DNA from: Hyphomicrobiales bacterium
GTDB lineage: Bacteria > Pseudomonadota > Alphaproteobacteria > Rhizobiales > Beijerinckiaceae
DNA: 64,000 nt
Direction of reading: 5' to 3'
Assembly (NCBI GenBank): GCA_016716745.1
Contig: JADJVD010000003.1
Span: 276,001 to 340,000 of the forward strand
In this document: positions 34,436-42,270 of the stretch, piece by piece
Position numbering within the stretch: position 1 is the stretch's first letter
Layout of the letters: every line of letters starts with the position of its first letter
Program-made: the position numbers and the translations under genes
The notes under the pieces: generated by a model
What the model was told of the DNA's origin: nothing
Seen by the model: only the letters and a program-made list of their open reading frames with translations
Database searches by the model: none

Positions 34436-35487
34436 GGAAGCGGGGCCTTCTCCTGTCCGGCGCCGTCGCGGCGCTGGCGCTCGCGGGATTTGCCGCCTTC
34501 GCGCCGGAGGCGCTGGCGCAGGCCAGACACCCCTTCGCCGTCGGCGCCAACGAGGGCGCGGCGGCGGCGGACGGGCTCGCCGGCTGGATCCTCGCCAAAC
34601 AGGCCGACTTCTACGTCTTGCTGCGGAGCGGCGTGCGCGCCGCCAGCGACGACCCGCGCGCCTTCGCCGCGCTCGCCGGCGTCGGCTTTCTCTACGGCGT
34701 GTTTCACGCCGCCGGCCCCGGCCACGGCAAGGCTGTGCTCGCCTCCTACATGGTGGCGAACGAGCGGGCGCTGAAGCGAGGCGTCGCGATCGCCTTCGCG
34801 GCCGCCGCGCTGCAGGGGCTCGTCGCCTTCGCCATCGTCGCCGTCGGCGCGCTGCTGCTGGGGGCGACCTCCACCGCGATGACGCGCGCGGCGAGCCTGA
34901 TCGAGACGGCGGGCTACGCCGCGATTCTCGCGCTCGGCCTCTGGCTCGTCTGGACCAAGGGCGCGGCGTTCGTCGCGGCCTGGCGGGGCGAGGCGACGGC
35001 CTGCGCCGAATGCGGCGGGCGCTTCGCGCTGAGCTATACGCCGTCGGGCGCAGCGGCCGGCGGCGGCTCCCGCTTCGCCGCCACGGCCGCGTCGGCGGGC
35101 GGCGCGAGCCTCGCTTGCGGGCACATTCCCGCCGCCGCGCAGGTCGCCGGCGACCTGTCGTGGAAGGCGGCCGCGACCACCGTCCTGGCGGCCGGCGCGC
35201 GGCCCTGTTCGGGCGCGCTGGTCGTGCTCGTCTTTGCGCTGGCGCAGGGCGCGTTGTGGGCCGGCGCCGGCGCGGCGGCGGCGATGGCGCTCGGCACGGC
35301 GCTGACCACCAGCGCGCTGGCGATCGTCGCAGTTCTGTTCAAGTCGACGGCGCTGCGCCTCTCGGGCGCGAAGGAGGGGCGCGCCGCGCTCGTCCTGCGC
35401 GGGCTCGAATTCGTCGCCGCGCTCGCGGTCGCGCTGCTTGGAGCGGGGTTGCTCACCGGCGCGCTGGCGACGAGCGGCGGCGCCTGA
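34432..35487 (+). CDS. NicO-family nickel/cobalt transporter
   Basis: A 351-residue membrane protein with an N-terminal signal-like segment ending PEALAQ and six or so further helices. The metal-pathway motif HAAGPGHGKAVLASY (about residues 102-116) and the C-terminal GARPCSGALVVLVFALAQG are typical of NicO/RcnA-like transporters. A hydrophilic loop (CAECGGRF...CGH) in the middle contains cysteines and a histidine. It is translationally coupled to the DUF1007 gene and convergent with a cobalt-type nitrile hydratase operon, suggesting cobalt. The direction of transport cannot be read from sequence. Confidence 0.88.
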   Translation: MRKRGLLLSGAVAALALAGFAAFAPEALAQARHPFAVGANEGAAAADGLAGWILAKQADFYVLLRSGVRAASDDPRAFAALAGVGFLYGVFHAAGPGHGKAVLASYMVANERALKRGVAIAFAAAALQGLVAFAIVAVGALLLGATSTAMTRAASLIETAGYAAILALGLWLVWTKGAAFVAAWRGEATACAECGGRFALSYTPSGAAAGGGSRFAATAASAGGASLACGHIPAAAQVAGDLSWKAAATTVLAAGARPCSGALVVLVFALAQGALWAGAGAAAAMALGTALTTSALAIVAVLFKSTALRLSGAKEGRAALVLRGLEFVAALAVALLGAGLLTGALATSGGA

Positions 35488-35493
35488 CGGCGG

Positions 35494-35889
35494 TCAGCCC
35501 TCGCGGCCGTCGAGCAGGATCGGCTTGCCGTGCGGCGTCGCCTCGGCGGCGCGCGCCCAGGCCTCGCGCCTGTCGGCGAGCGCGGCCTCGGTCGTCACGC
35601 CCTTCTCGGCGACGAGGCGTTCGAGCGTGACGAGCCAGTGATCCCAATAGGTGTCGCCGAGATCGGGGTCGCCTCCGGCCTGCGCCGCCTTGATGCTGCG
35701 CGACAGCGCCTCGGCCCATTCGCTCCACTGGAACGCGCCCTTCTCGTGCAGCGCCACCGTGAAGGCGAAGGCGCGCGCCTGCCACGGCTCGGCGAAGACG
35801 GGGCCTTCGGCGTCGCGCGGGATCGGATGGGTGGCGGCCATCGCCGCGATCGCGGCCTCCGCCGGCGGCGGGTTCGGACAGGTCGTCAC
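35494..35889 (-). CDS. Nitrile hydratase accessory protein (beta-subunit-like activator)
   Basis: A 131-residue protein resembling the N-terminal part of the nitrile hydratase beta subunit (FAEPWQARAFAFTVALHEKGAF, in part; GDTYWDHWLVTLERLVAEKG). This is the TIGR03889-type accessory family, which for cobalt enzymes helps load the metal. The GTG at 35889 overlaps the beta-gene stop (GTGA). This gene reads through intact although both enzyme subunit genes upstream are frameshifted. Confidence 0.85.
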   Translation of the reverse strand: MTTCPNPPPAEAAIAAMAATHPIPRDAEGPVFAEPWQARAFAFTVALHEKGAFQWSEWAEALSRSIKAAQAGGDPDLGDTYWDHWLVTLERLVAEKGVTTEAALADRREAWARAAEATPHGKPILLDGREG

Positions 35890-36555
35890 GGCGCGGCCTC
35901 CGCTTCGAGATAGGATTGCCAGGCGTCGATGGTCACCGAGAGCGTCGGGTCGGCGTCGGCGCCCCACAATTCGCGTCCCGTGAAGCGCACGGCGTAGCAC
36001 CAGTCCGGCTGCTCGCCGCGATCGTGCGCGTTCGTATCGGGAAAGGCGAAGACGCCGCGCACGGCCTCGATCACGCCGACGCGCCCGCGCGCATAGCGCG
36101 GCAGGCGGGTGTGATGGGCGGGGTTCATCACCTTCGCGCGCACGCGCTGGCCGAGCGCGAAGCGCGCCGGGGCGGCCGGGGGCCGGTCGTAGGGCGAGCC
36201 CTTGGCGAGCACGCCCGGCACGTCGGCCGCCATCAGCTTCTTCTTGGTGGCGCGCGCGGGGCGCAGCGACCGGCCGGCGGCGATCTCGTCGGCGCCGACG
36301 AAGCCGAGACGGGCGAGATTGCGCTCCAGCGCGGCGATCCAGATCTTCGTAATAGCTGTGCGTCAGATACCAGCCGGGATCGAGCGATTCGCGCTCGAAG
36401 CGGTTGCGGTCGCCGCTCCACTCGCCCATGCCGTTGCAGGCGAGCGTGACCGCCAGCGCGCGCTTCTCCCACGCGGCATGAAACGTCGGCTCGTTCTTTT
36501 CGGGGCGGACGGGGCCGAAGCTCGTCATGCCGCCCATGTCCTGCGCGCCGTTCAC
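35886..36555 (-). pseudogene. nthB: Nitrile hydratase beta subunit, +1 frameshift as sequenced
   Basis: The N-terminal frame (MNGAQDMGGMTSFGPVRPE...YYE, in part) and the C-terminal frame (IWIAALERNLARLG... to ...WQSYLEAEAAP) are both clearly nitrile hydratase beta but lie in different frames. The switch is at 36341-36348, where the minus strand reads GAAGATCTGG; removing one base restores E-I-W. The total of 670 bases equals 223 codons plus one, consistent with a single-base insertion. The start GTG overlaps the alpha stop. It is either a decayed gene or a sequence error. Confidence 0.88.
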
Positions 36556-37246
36556 GCCGCCGTCTCCTGTCGCGCGAGTTGATCCGGCGTCAACGCGAGG
36601 CCCGTGCCGATCATGCTGTCGCGCGTCACGAGATCGGCGAGGCGCTCCTCGCTCCATCCTTCGGCGCCGGGCGGGCGCATCGGGATGACGAGATAGCGGA
36701 TCTCGGCTGTCGAATCCCACACGCTGATTTCGGTCGTCGCCGGCAGTTCGAGGCCGAAATCGCGCAGCACGCCGCGCGGGTCGATGACGACGCGCGCGAG
36801 CGATAGGGCGCGGATTTGTACCAGACCGGCGGCAGGCCGAGCACCGGCCACGGATAGCAGGAGCACAGCGTGCAGACGACGACGTTGTGGCGCGTCGGCG
36901 TATTCTCCAGCGCCACCATGTGCTCGCCCTGCCGTCCGGTGTAGCCAAGCTCGGCGATGGCGGCGCTGGCGTCGGCGCGCAGGCGCTGCGCGAAAGCCGC
37001 ATCGCTCCACGCCTTCGCCACCACGCGCGCGCCGTTGCGCGGGCCGATCCTGGTCTCGTAGGCGTCGACGATGACGTCGAGCGCGGCCGGATCGACGAGG
37101 CCCTTCTCGATCAGGATCGATTCGAGCGCGCGCACGCGCAGCTCGGTCTGCGACAGTTCGGAATGATCGTGATCGTGATCGTGATGGTGATCGTGGCCAT
37201 GACGATGGTCATGATCATGATGATGATGGTCGTCGCGGTGCGGCAT
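36552..37246 (-). pseudogene. nthA: Cobalt-type nitrile hydratase alpha subunit, -1 frameshift as sequenced
   Basis: The first frame encodes a His-rich N-terminus (about 15 His in residues 3-28) and then the alpha subunit up to the metal site VCTLCSC and YKSAPYRSR. The rest (VVIDPRGVLRDFGLELP... to ...LARQETAA) is in another frame. The switch is in a (CG)n run at 36790-36800; adding one base restores YRSRAVVIDPRG. CTLCSC, with threonine, marks the cobalt class (iron enzymes have CSLCSC). GGAGGAG precedes the ATG. The intact protein would have about 231 residues and convert nitriles to amides. Confidence 0.88.
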
Positions 37247-37445
37247 GGCTCCTCCGGCGGGGAGCATAGCCCGCGCGCGGCGTCGCGCCACCCCGGACTG
37301 CGCCTGTCTTGGACCGCGCGCCTCCGGCGCGCAGTGACAGCCGGGGCGCCTGCCGGCTTGCGAGCCGGAGGCTCGCGGTCGTCCGGTCCGTTGGCGACGC
37401 CGGAGTCTGCCGCCCGACCAGCCCCGCGCGAGCCGCCCGGCCGCC

Positions 37446-37457
37446 GGGGGGGGGGGG
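37446..37457 (+). repeat. Homopolymer of 12 G
   Basis: A run of twelve G lies in the 270-bp gap between the divergent nthA and SDR genes, about 60 bp upstream of the SDR start. The rest of this gap is GC-rich with short inverted repeats (for example GCGCGCCTCCGGCGCGC) and no gene that I can support. Such runs can vary in length in vivo and are also prone to sequencing error. Confidence 0.6.
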
Positions 37458-37516
37458 CGGCGTTGACGATCCGGCTTTGCTGGCGCCTCATCCGCGCTCC
37501 ATCGGAGGACTGCGAG

Positions 37517-38290
37517 ATGAAGGCTGCGGAGCTGTTCGACATGACGGGCGAGGTGGCGCTGGTCACGGGCGCCTCCTCCGGGCTCGGCGCGCGGTTCGCG
37601 CGCACGCTCGCGGCGAACGGGTCGAAGGTCGTCGTCGTCGCCCGCCGCAGGGACAGGCTCGCCGCCCTCGTCGCCGAGATCGAGGCGGCCGGCGGCAAGG
37701 CGCTCGCGGTCGAGGCCGACGTCGGCGACGGCGCGGCGGTCAGGCGCGCCTTCGACGAGGCGGAGGCCGCCTTCGGCACGGTCACCGTGCTCATCAACAA
37801 CGCCGGCGTCGCCTATCCGGCGCGCGCGATCGACATGAGCGAGGACCTCTGGCGCAAGACCATGGACGTCAATCTCGACGCGGTGTGGCGCACCGCGCAG
37901 ATCGCGGCGCAACGCATGGTGGCGGCGAAGAAGCCGGGCTCGATCGTCAACACCGCCTCGATCACCTCCTTCCTCGTCGAGAAGGGGCTGACGGCCTACG
38001 CCACCAGCAAGGCGGCGGTGGCGCATCTGACGCACGGCATGGCGCTCGAACTCGGCAAGAACGGGGTCCGCGTCAACGCCATCGCGCCGGGCTATGTCGT
38101 CACCGAGATCAACGAGAGCTATCTGCTCGGCGAGGGTGGCGAGCGGATGAAGAAATTCATCCCGCTCGGCCGAATCGGCGACGTGTCCGATCTCGACGGC
38201 GTGCTGCTGCTGCTCGCTTCGAAGGCGGGGCGGTGGATCACCGGGGCGGTCTACGCGGTCGACGGCGGTCACATGCGGGCGACGCCTTGA
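37517..38290 (+). CDS. Short-chain dehydrogenase/reductase (classical SDR)
   Basis: A 257-residue SDR with the cofactor motif TGASSGLG (residues about 18-25), NNAG, a serine in the catalytic strand (NTASITS) and the active-site YATSK. An arginine-rich stretch after the second beta strand (VVVVARRRDRL) suggests NADP preference. GGAGG precedes the ATG at 37517. It ends with the usual VDGGH. The substrate is unknown; it is divergent from the nitrile hydratase operon. Confidence 0.9.
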   Translation: MKAAELFDMTGEVALVTGASSGLGARFARTLAANGSKVVVVARRRDRLAALVAEIEAAGGKALAVEADVGDGAAVRRAFDEAEAAFGTVTVLINNAGVAYPARAIDMSEDLWRKTMDVNLDAVWRTAQIAAQRMVAAKKPGSIVNTASITSFLVEKGLTAYATSKAAVAHLTHGMALELGKNGVRVNAIAPGYVVTEINESYLLGEGGERMKKFIPLGRIGDVSDLDGVLLLLASKAGRWITGAVYAVDGGHMRATP

Positions 38291-38435
38291 GCGTCCGCCG
38301 CGTCCTGCGGGACGCGCATCGCAGGCATGTTCCGGTCCGATTGCGGATTCTCAATGGAATGCGTCGGCGGACGGCGCATATTGACCGGCGAGCTGACCCG
38401 CCTCATCCAACGGGCGGGACGCGGAGGATCCCGAC

Positions 38436-38639
38436 ATGTTCAAATTGTCCCTGATCATCTGGATCATTCTGAGCGGCACGTTCGCCGGCATCGCGCTTCT
38501 CGTGGTTCTGGCGACCCCCTCGCTTGAGGCGCAGGCCTGGAAGCTCGCGCCGATCTCGATCGGCATCGGCGTGCTCCTGTCGCTGCCGTTCTCCTGGTAC
38601 GTGGCCAAGCAGATTCTGGCGAGCCAGCGCGCCGCGTGA
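38436..38639 (+). CDS. Small two-helix membrane protein
   Basis: A 67-residue protein with two hydrophobic segments (about residues 4-27 and 38-55) joined by a short polar loop, ending KQILASQRAA. GCGGAGG is placed correctly before the ATG, and a strong terminator follows at 38713. Similar short proteins occur as conserved hypotheticals in Hyphomicrobiales. Function unknown. Confidence 0.75.
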   Translation: MFKLSLIIWIILSGTFAGIALLVVLATPSLEAQAWKLAPISIGIGVLLSLPFSWYVAKQILASQRAA

Positions 38640-38712
38640 CGCGGTTCCGTTGACGCCGCCGAAACAATCGCCGTCGGGCGGGGCATCTCCCTCCGCGCCG
38701 CTCGACGATGAG

Positions 38713-38743
38713 AACGCGCCCGGCCCCCCGCCGGGCGCGTTTT
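38713..38743 (+). terminator. Rho-independent terminator after the small membrane protein
   Basis: AACGCGCCCGG pairs with CCGGGCGCGTT around a CCCCCCG loop, followed by TTTT. Confidence 0.75.
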
Positions 38744-38783
38744 CGTTTGCGGGGGAGCACGGCGCACGCAGCGGCGAGAAACG

Positions 38784-38812
38784 AAAAAGGCCGGCGCGAG
38801 CCGGCCTTTTTT
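38784..38812. terminator. Bidirectional terminator downstream of tRNA-Val
   Basis: GGCCGGC (38789-38795) and GCCGGCC (38800-38806) form a stem with a GCGA tetraloop, flanked by AAAAA on the left and TTTTTT on the right. It can end the tRNA transcript on the minus strand and any read-through on the plus strand. Confidence 0.85.
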
Positions 38813-38834
38813 GCGAATGGGATGCGAATGGGAC

Positions 38835-38909
38835 TGGTGGGCGCGACAGGGATCGAACCTGTGACCCCTACCATGTCAAGGTAGTGCTCTTCCGCTGAGC
38901 TACGCGCCC
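38835..38909 (-). tRNA. tRNA-Val(GAC)
   Basis: On the minus strand the full cloverleaf is visible: acceptor arms GGGCGCG/CGCGCCC, D-arm GCTC...GAGC, anticodon stem CTACC/GGTAG with loop TTGACAT (anticodon GAC), T-arm ACAGG-TTCGATC-CCTGT, discriminator A and an encoded CCA end. No integrase or attachment-site duplication is seen next to it. Confidence 0.95.
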
Positions 38910-38971
38910 ACAGGCGAGGGCGATATACCGGCCGCCTCGCCGGCGCGCAAGCGCTGGATCAGCTTTTTTGC

Positions 38972-39148
38972 TCAGTGGATCGCGAACGGGATCAGGACCG
39001 CCAGAGCCGTCAGCCACAGCGCTCCCGCCCATCGGACGATGCGGGCGAAGGCGCGGTAGTCGCGCAGGTGCGCGGCGAGGTCGGCGCGGCGCAAGGCGTC
39101 GCGCGCCTGCGAGGGGTCGGACGAGCGGTCGGAGATGGCATGGCGCAT
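38972..39148 (-). CDS. Small membrane protein resembling aa3-type oxidase subunit IV
   Basis: A 58-residue protein: a charged N-terminal half ending HLRDYRAFARIVRW, then a single hydrophobic helix (AGALWLTALAVLIPFAIH). The pattern of a YxxFxRxVxW sequence just before a helix is like the short bacterial aa3-type cytochrome oxidase subunit IV family. AAAGGA precedes the ATG at a good distance. The family match is tentative; that a small gene exists here is more certain. Confidence 0.55.
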   Translation of the reverse strand: MRHAISDRSSDPSQARDALRRADLAAHLRDYRAFARIVRWAGALWLTALAVLIPFAIH

Positions 39149-39234
39149 GGCGAGTCCTTTTCGCCCCGGCCCCACGAGCCCCCCCGGCCCTGCGCCGCGC
39201 CGATGGCGCGGTCGACCCTCGATATAGCGCGGCG

Positions 39235-39615
39235 TCAGGCCGCGAGAAGGCGCTGCACCTCGTTGACGAGGTCTTTCAAGTGAAACGGCTTCGACAGGAT
39301 CTTCGCCTCGCGCGGGGCGTTGTTGTCCGGGTTCAGCGCTACGGCGGCGAATCCGGTGATGAACATCACCTTGATGTCCGGATCGAGTTCGGTCGCGCGG
39401 CGGGCGAGCTCGATGCCGTCCATCTCCGGCATCACGATGTCGGTGAGCAGCAGCTCGAACGGCTCCTCGCGCAGCCGGTTGTAGGCCGACAGGCCATTGT
39501 CGAACGAGGCGACGTCGTAGCCCGCCGTCTGAAGCGCCTTCACCAGAAAGCGGCGCATGTCGTTGTCGTCTTCGGCGAGGATGATCTTCGCCGTGGCGTC
39601 GGGACTGTCGTTCAT
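39235..39615 (-). CDS. cpdR: CpdR-type single-domain response regulator
   Basis: A 126-residue receiver domain without an output domain. Acidic pocket EDD (AEDDNDMRRF), phosphorylated Asp in LLLTDIVMPEMDG, Thr in FITGFAA and Lys in LSKPFHLKDL are all present. The sequence matches the highly conserved CpdR of Hyphomicrobiales, which in Caulobacter and relatives recruits ClpXP to degrade CtrA and other cell-cycle proteins when unphosphorylated. The start at 39615 has GAGGG upstream; an ATG six codons earlier is possible. The divergent N-formylglutamate amidohydrolase gene is a usual neighbour. Confidence 0.93.
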   Translation of the reverse strand: MNDSPDATAKIILAEDDNDMRRFLVKALQTAGYDVASFDNGLSAYNRLREEPFELLLTDIVMPEMDGIELARRATELDPDIKVMFITGFAAVALNPDNNAPREAKILSKPFHLKDLVNEVQRLLAA

Positions 39616-39759
39616 CGCACCCTCGTGTTTCATCCCATATAGATGGCGCGTCGAGTAAAAATGGAGTGAAAGCCGGGCCGGTCGGCGCGTCCCGCGTGCG
39701 CGCATGGACAAGATGAGGCGCAAAGGCCACACTTTCGCCCCGACCAGAGACCGCCGCAC

Positions 39760-40656
39760 ATGCCGGACGCCGCGCCCGAAGCCCCGGAGTTCGATCCCCC
39801 GTTCGAGATTGTCGCGCCGCAGCGGGCGCAGACGGCGCTCGTGTTCAACTCGCCGCATTCGGGGCGGATCTATCCGCCGCATTTCCTGGCCGCCTCGCGC
39901 CTGTCGGCCTCCGCGCTCCGGCGGTCGGAGGACGCGCATGTCGACGCGCTGTTCGCGCCGGCCGCCGCCGCCTGCGGCGCGCCGCTGATGCGGGCGCACT
40001 TTCCGCGCGCCTATCTCGACGTCAACCGCGAGCCCTACGAGCTCGATCCGCGCATGTTCGAGGGGCGGCTGCCGGCCTTCGCCAATACGCGCTCGCTGCG
40101 CGTGGCCGGCGGGCTCGGGACCATCGCCCGCGTCGTCGGGGAGGCGCAGGAAATCTATGCCCGACGCCTGCCGGTCGCCGAGGCGCTGCGGCGGATCGAG
40201 ACGCTCTACATGCCCTATCACGCCGGGCTGCGGGGGCTGGTCGAGGGCGCGCTCGCCGCGTTCGGGACGGCGCTGCTGATCGATTGCCATTCGATGCCCG
40301 CCTCCTCGACGCGGGCGGCGGGCGAGCGGTTCGACGTGGTGCTGGGAGACCGGTTCGGGGCGAGCGCCAGCCCGTTCCTGTGCGATCTGGCGGAGGCCGC
40401 GTTCCGCTCGGCCGGATACAAGGTGTCGCGCAACAAGCCCTATGCGGGCGGCTTCATCACCGAACATTACGGCCGGCCCGCGCGGGGCGCGCATGCGCTG
40501 CAGATCGAGATCGCCCGCGATCTCTATATGGACGAGCGCACGCTGGAGCCGACGCCGGGCTTCGCCCGCCTGCAGGACGACCTCGCCGAAACGGCGGCGC
40601 TGCTGGCCGACGCCTTGGCGGCCGGCGCCTTCCCGGCGCGTCTGGCGGCGGAGTGA
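39760..40656 (+). CDS. N-formylglutamate amidohydrolase family protein
   Basis: A 298-residue member of the zinc-dependent N-formylglutamate amidohydrolase family. It contains FNSPHSGRIYP near residue 30, the DVNREPYELDPRMF block, LLIDCHSMP and the C-terminal QIEIARDLYMDE. The family cleaves N-formyl-L-glutamate to formate and glutamate in histidine breakdown, but many members stand alone. No hut genes are nearby; hisN is 1.6 kb downstream. Only a weak ribosome site precedes the ATG. Confidence 0.88.
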   Translation: MPDAAPEAPEFDPPFEIVAPQRAQTALVFNSPHSGRIYPPHFLAASRLSASALRRSEDAHVDALFAPAAAACGAPLMRAHFPRAYLDVNREPYELDPRMFEGRLPAFANTRSLRVAGGLGTIARVVGEAQEIYARRLPVAEALRRIETLYMPYHAGLRGLVEGALAAFGTALLIDCHSMPASSTRAAGERFDVVLGDRFGASASPFLCDLAEAAFRSAGYKVSRNKPYAGGFITEHYGRPARGAHALQIEIARDLYMDERTLEPTPGFARLQDDLAETAALLADALAAGAFPARLAAE

Positions 40657-40678
40657 GCGGGCGCCCAGGCTCGCGACG

Positions 40679-40762
40679 AAAAAGGCCGCCCACGTTTCCG
40701 CAGGCGGCCAAGTCAAGGGAGGAAACGCCCAAGGAGGGCATCGGCGATACAACGTATCGCAC
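40679..40762 (-). ncRNA. mmgR: mmgR/alpha-r8 (suhB family)-like small RNA
   Basis: Reading the minus strand: a hairpin GCGATAC-GTT-GTATCGC, a second hairpin GCCC-TCCTT-GGGC, the single-stranded motif TTTCCTCCCT, and a terminator stem GGCCGCC...GGCGGCC with TTTTT. The TTTCCTCCCT element between a hairpin and the terminator is, from memory, the signature of the alpha-r8 (MmgR) RNAs of Hyphomicrobiales, about 80 nt long. A promoter TTGTGT-N17-CATATT fits a start near 40762. In Sinorhizobium, MmgR limits polyhydroxybutyrate storage. The family name is recalled, not searched. Confidence 0.65.
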
Positions 40763-40768
40763 CGCAAC

Positions 40769-40797
40769 AATATGCTCTTGCACCGCACAAAACACAA
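40769..40797 (-). promoter_or_regulatory. Promoter of the mmgR-like RNA
   Basis: TTGTGT (40792-40797) and CATATT (40769-40774) on the minus strand, exactly 17 bp apart, 7 or so bases before the inferred RNA start. The surrounding 80 bp are notably AT-richer than the genome. Confidence 0.55.
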
Positions 40798-40885
40798 GGG
40801 GTTTGAACGGTTAAAATTCGGGCTCTCGCAGGACGCAGGCGCCCGCCCCGATCCGCCGCCGCAAATAACGGATGAACAATGTTTT

Positions 40886-42169
40886 TTACGGATGCGTGCC
40901 GGCCGGGCGCAGCGGGTGGCGGTTGGCGATGCGGAAATAGAAGGCAAGCCCGATCAGCATTTCGACCGCCATGGCGGCGAACACGGCCTGATAGGCCTCC
41001 GCCGGATAGACGCGGCCGGCCGCCGTCGTCTGGTAGCCGAAGGATTCGACGACCAAGCCGGTCAGCATCTGCTGCAACGACACCCCGCCGATGGTGGCGA
41101 TGTTCATCAGCGTCAGCCCGCGCGCGGTCAGTTCACGCGGAAACAGCGCCTTGCCGTGGGCGGTCGTGAGCGGCGCGGAGGCGTTGACGAAGCCGTAGAT
41201 CGCCAGGAACGGCAGCAGCGCCCATGTCGGCAGGCGGACGAGGGCGGCCAGCAGAAGCAGCCCGGCCGCGCCGAGCCCGGCGACGATGGCCGGCGTCTTG
41301 TAGCTGCGGAACGGCCGGTCCACCGCGCCCCAGAAGAACAGGCCGGCGACCTGCGCCAGCGCCAGCGCGAACAGCAGATTGCCGCGCTGCGCCGCGTCGA
41401 TCCCGTAGACCTGATCGAGCCAGGGCGCGCCCCACAGGCCGAGCACGGCGGCGAAGGGGGAGTAGGTGACGAGCTGCATCAGGAAGACGGTCCAGAAACC
41501 CTCGACCCGCGTCGCCCGCCAGACGCCGGCGATCGCCTCGCGAAACGATTCGCCGCCCGCCGCGCGCGCCGCCCGGGCGGCCGGGCTCTCGCGCACGAAG
41601 AGGAAGACGAGCAGCGTCATCGCCGCGCTGATCGCGGCGACGCCGAGAAAGGCGCCGCGCCAGCCCCAGGCGGCGGAGGCGGCGGCGAGCGGGGCGGTCG
41701 CCAGCAAGGTGCCGAGCGTGCCGGCTCCGAGCTGCATGCCGGTCATCGCCCCGAAACGGGCGGGCGGGAACTCGCGCGCATAGATCGCCAGCGCGCCCAT
41801 GTAGAAGCTGGAGCAGCCGATTCCGATCAGCAGCCGGGCAAGCACGAGTTCGCGGAAGCCGGGCGCGAACGCGAACAGCGCCGCGCCGGCCAGCATGATC
41901 GCCGCCGTCGTCAGGATCGCGGCGCGCGGGCCCCAGCGGTCGATGGCGATGCCGAGCGGAATCTGGGCCGCCGCGAAGGACAGGAAGAAGATCGACGACA
42001 GGGCCGACAGATCGGTCGCCTTGAGGTCGAACTCGCGCGCCAGATCCGGCCCGATCACGCCGATCGAGTTGCGGAAGAACTGGCTCACCATGTAGATGCC
42101 GATGAGCGCGGCCACCATCAATGCGACGCCGACGCCCAAGCGCGCGCTGTCCTGCCCCGATGTCGTCAT
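40886..42169 (-). CDS. Major facilitator superfamily transporter
   Basis: A 427-residue membrane protein with twelve hydrophobic segments. It has the MFS loop-2 motif region LGIAIDRWGPRAA and its weaker repeat after helix 8 (WGAVDRPFRSYKT). It belongs to the branch with the GVIGPDLAREFDL opening common in alphaproteobacteria. It is divergent from hisN. The substrate cannot be assigned. Confidence 0.88.
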   Translation of the reverse strand: MTTSGQDSARLGVGVALMVAALIGIYMVSQFFRNSIGVIGPDLAREFDLKATDLSALSSIFFLSFAAAQIPLGIAIDRWGPRAAILTTAAIMLAGAALFAFAPGFRELVLARLLIGIGCSSFYMGALAIYAREFPPARFGAMTGMQLGAGTLGTLLATAPLAAASAAWGWRGAFLGVAAISAAMTLLVFLFVRESPAARAARAAGGESFREAIAGVWRATRVEGFWTVFLMQLVTYSPFAAVLGLWGAPWLDQVYGIDAAQRGNLLFALALAQVAGLFFWGAVDRPFRSYKTPAIVAGLGAAGLLLLAALVRLPTWALLPFLAIYGFVNASAPLTTAHGKALFPRELTARGLTLMNIATIGGVSLQQMLTGLVVESFGYQTTAAGRVYPAEAYQAVFAAMAVEMLIGLAFYFRIANRHPLRPAGTHP

Positions 42170-42270
42170 TTCCCGCCCGTTCGCCGGTCCCGCTTGCTTG
42201 CCCGGGGACCAAGGCGTAAGCGCGTAGCACGTTCGCCCCCCGCGCCCTATGCGCCAATCACGGAGCCGCC

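Noticed and set aside
38835..38909. tRNA-Val as an integration site for a mobile island
   Set aside because: No integrase, no direct repeat of the tRNA 3' end and ordinary genes on both sides.
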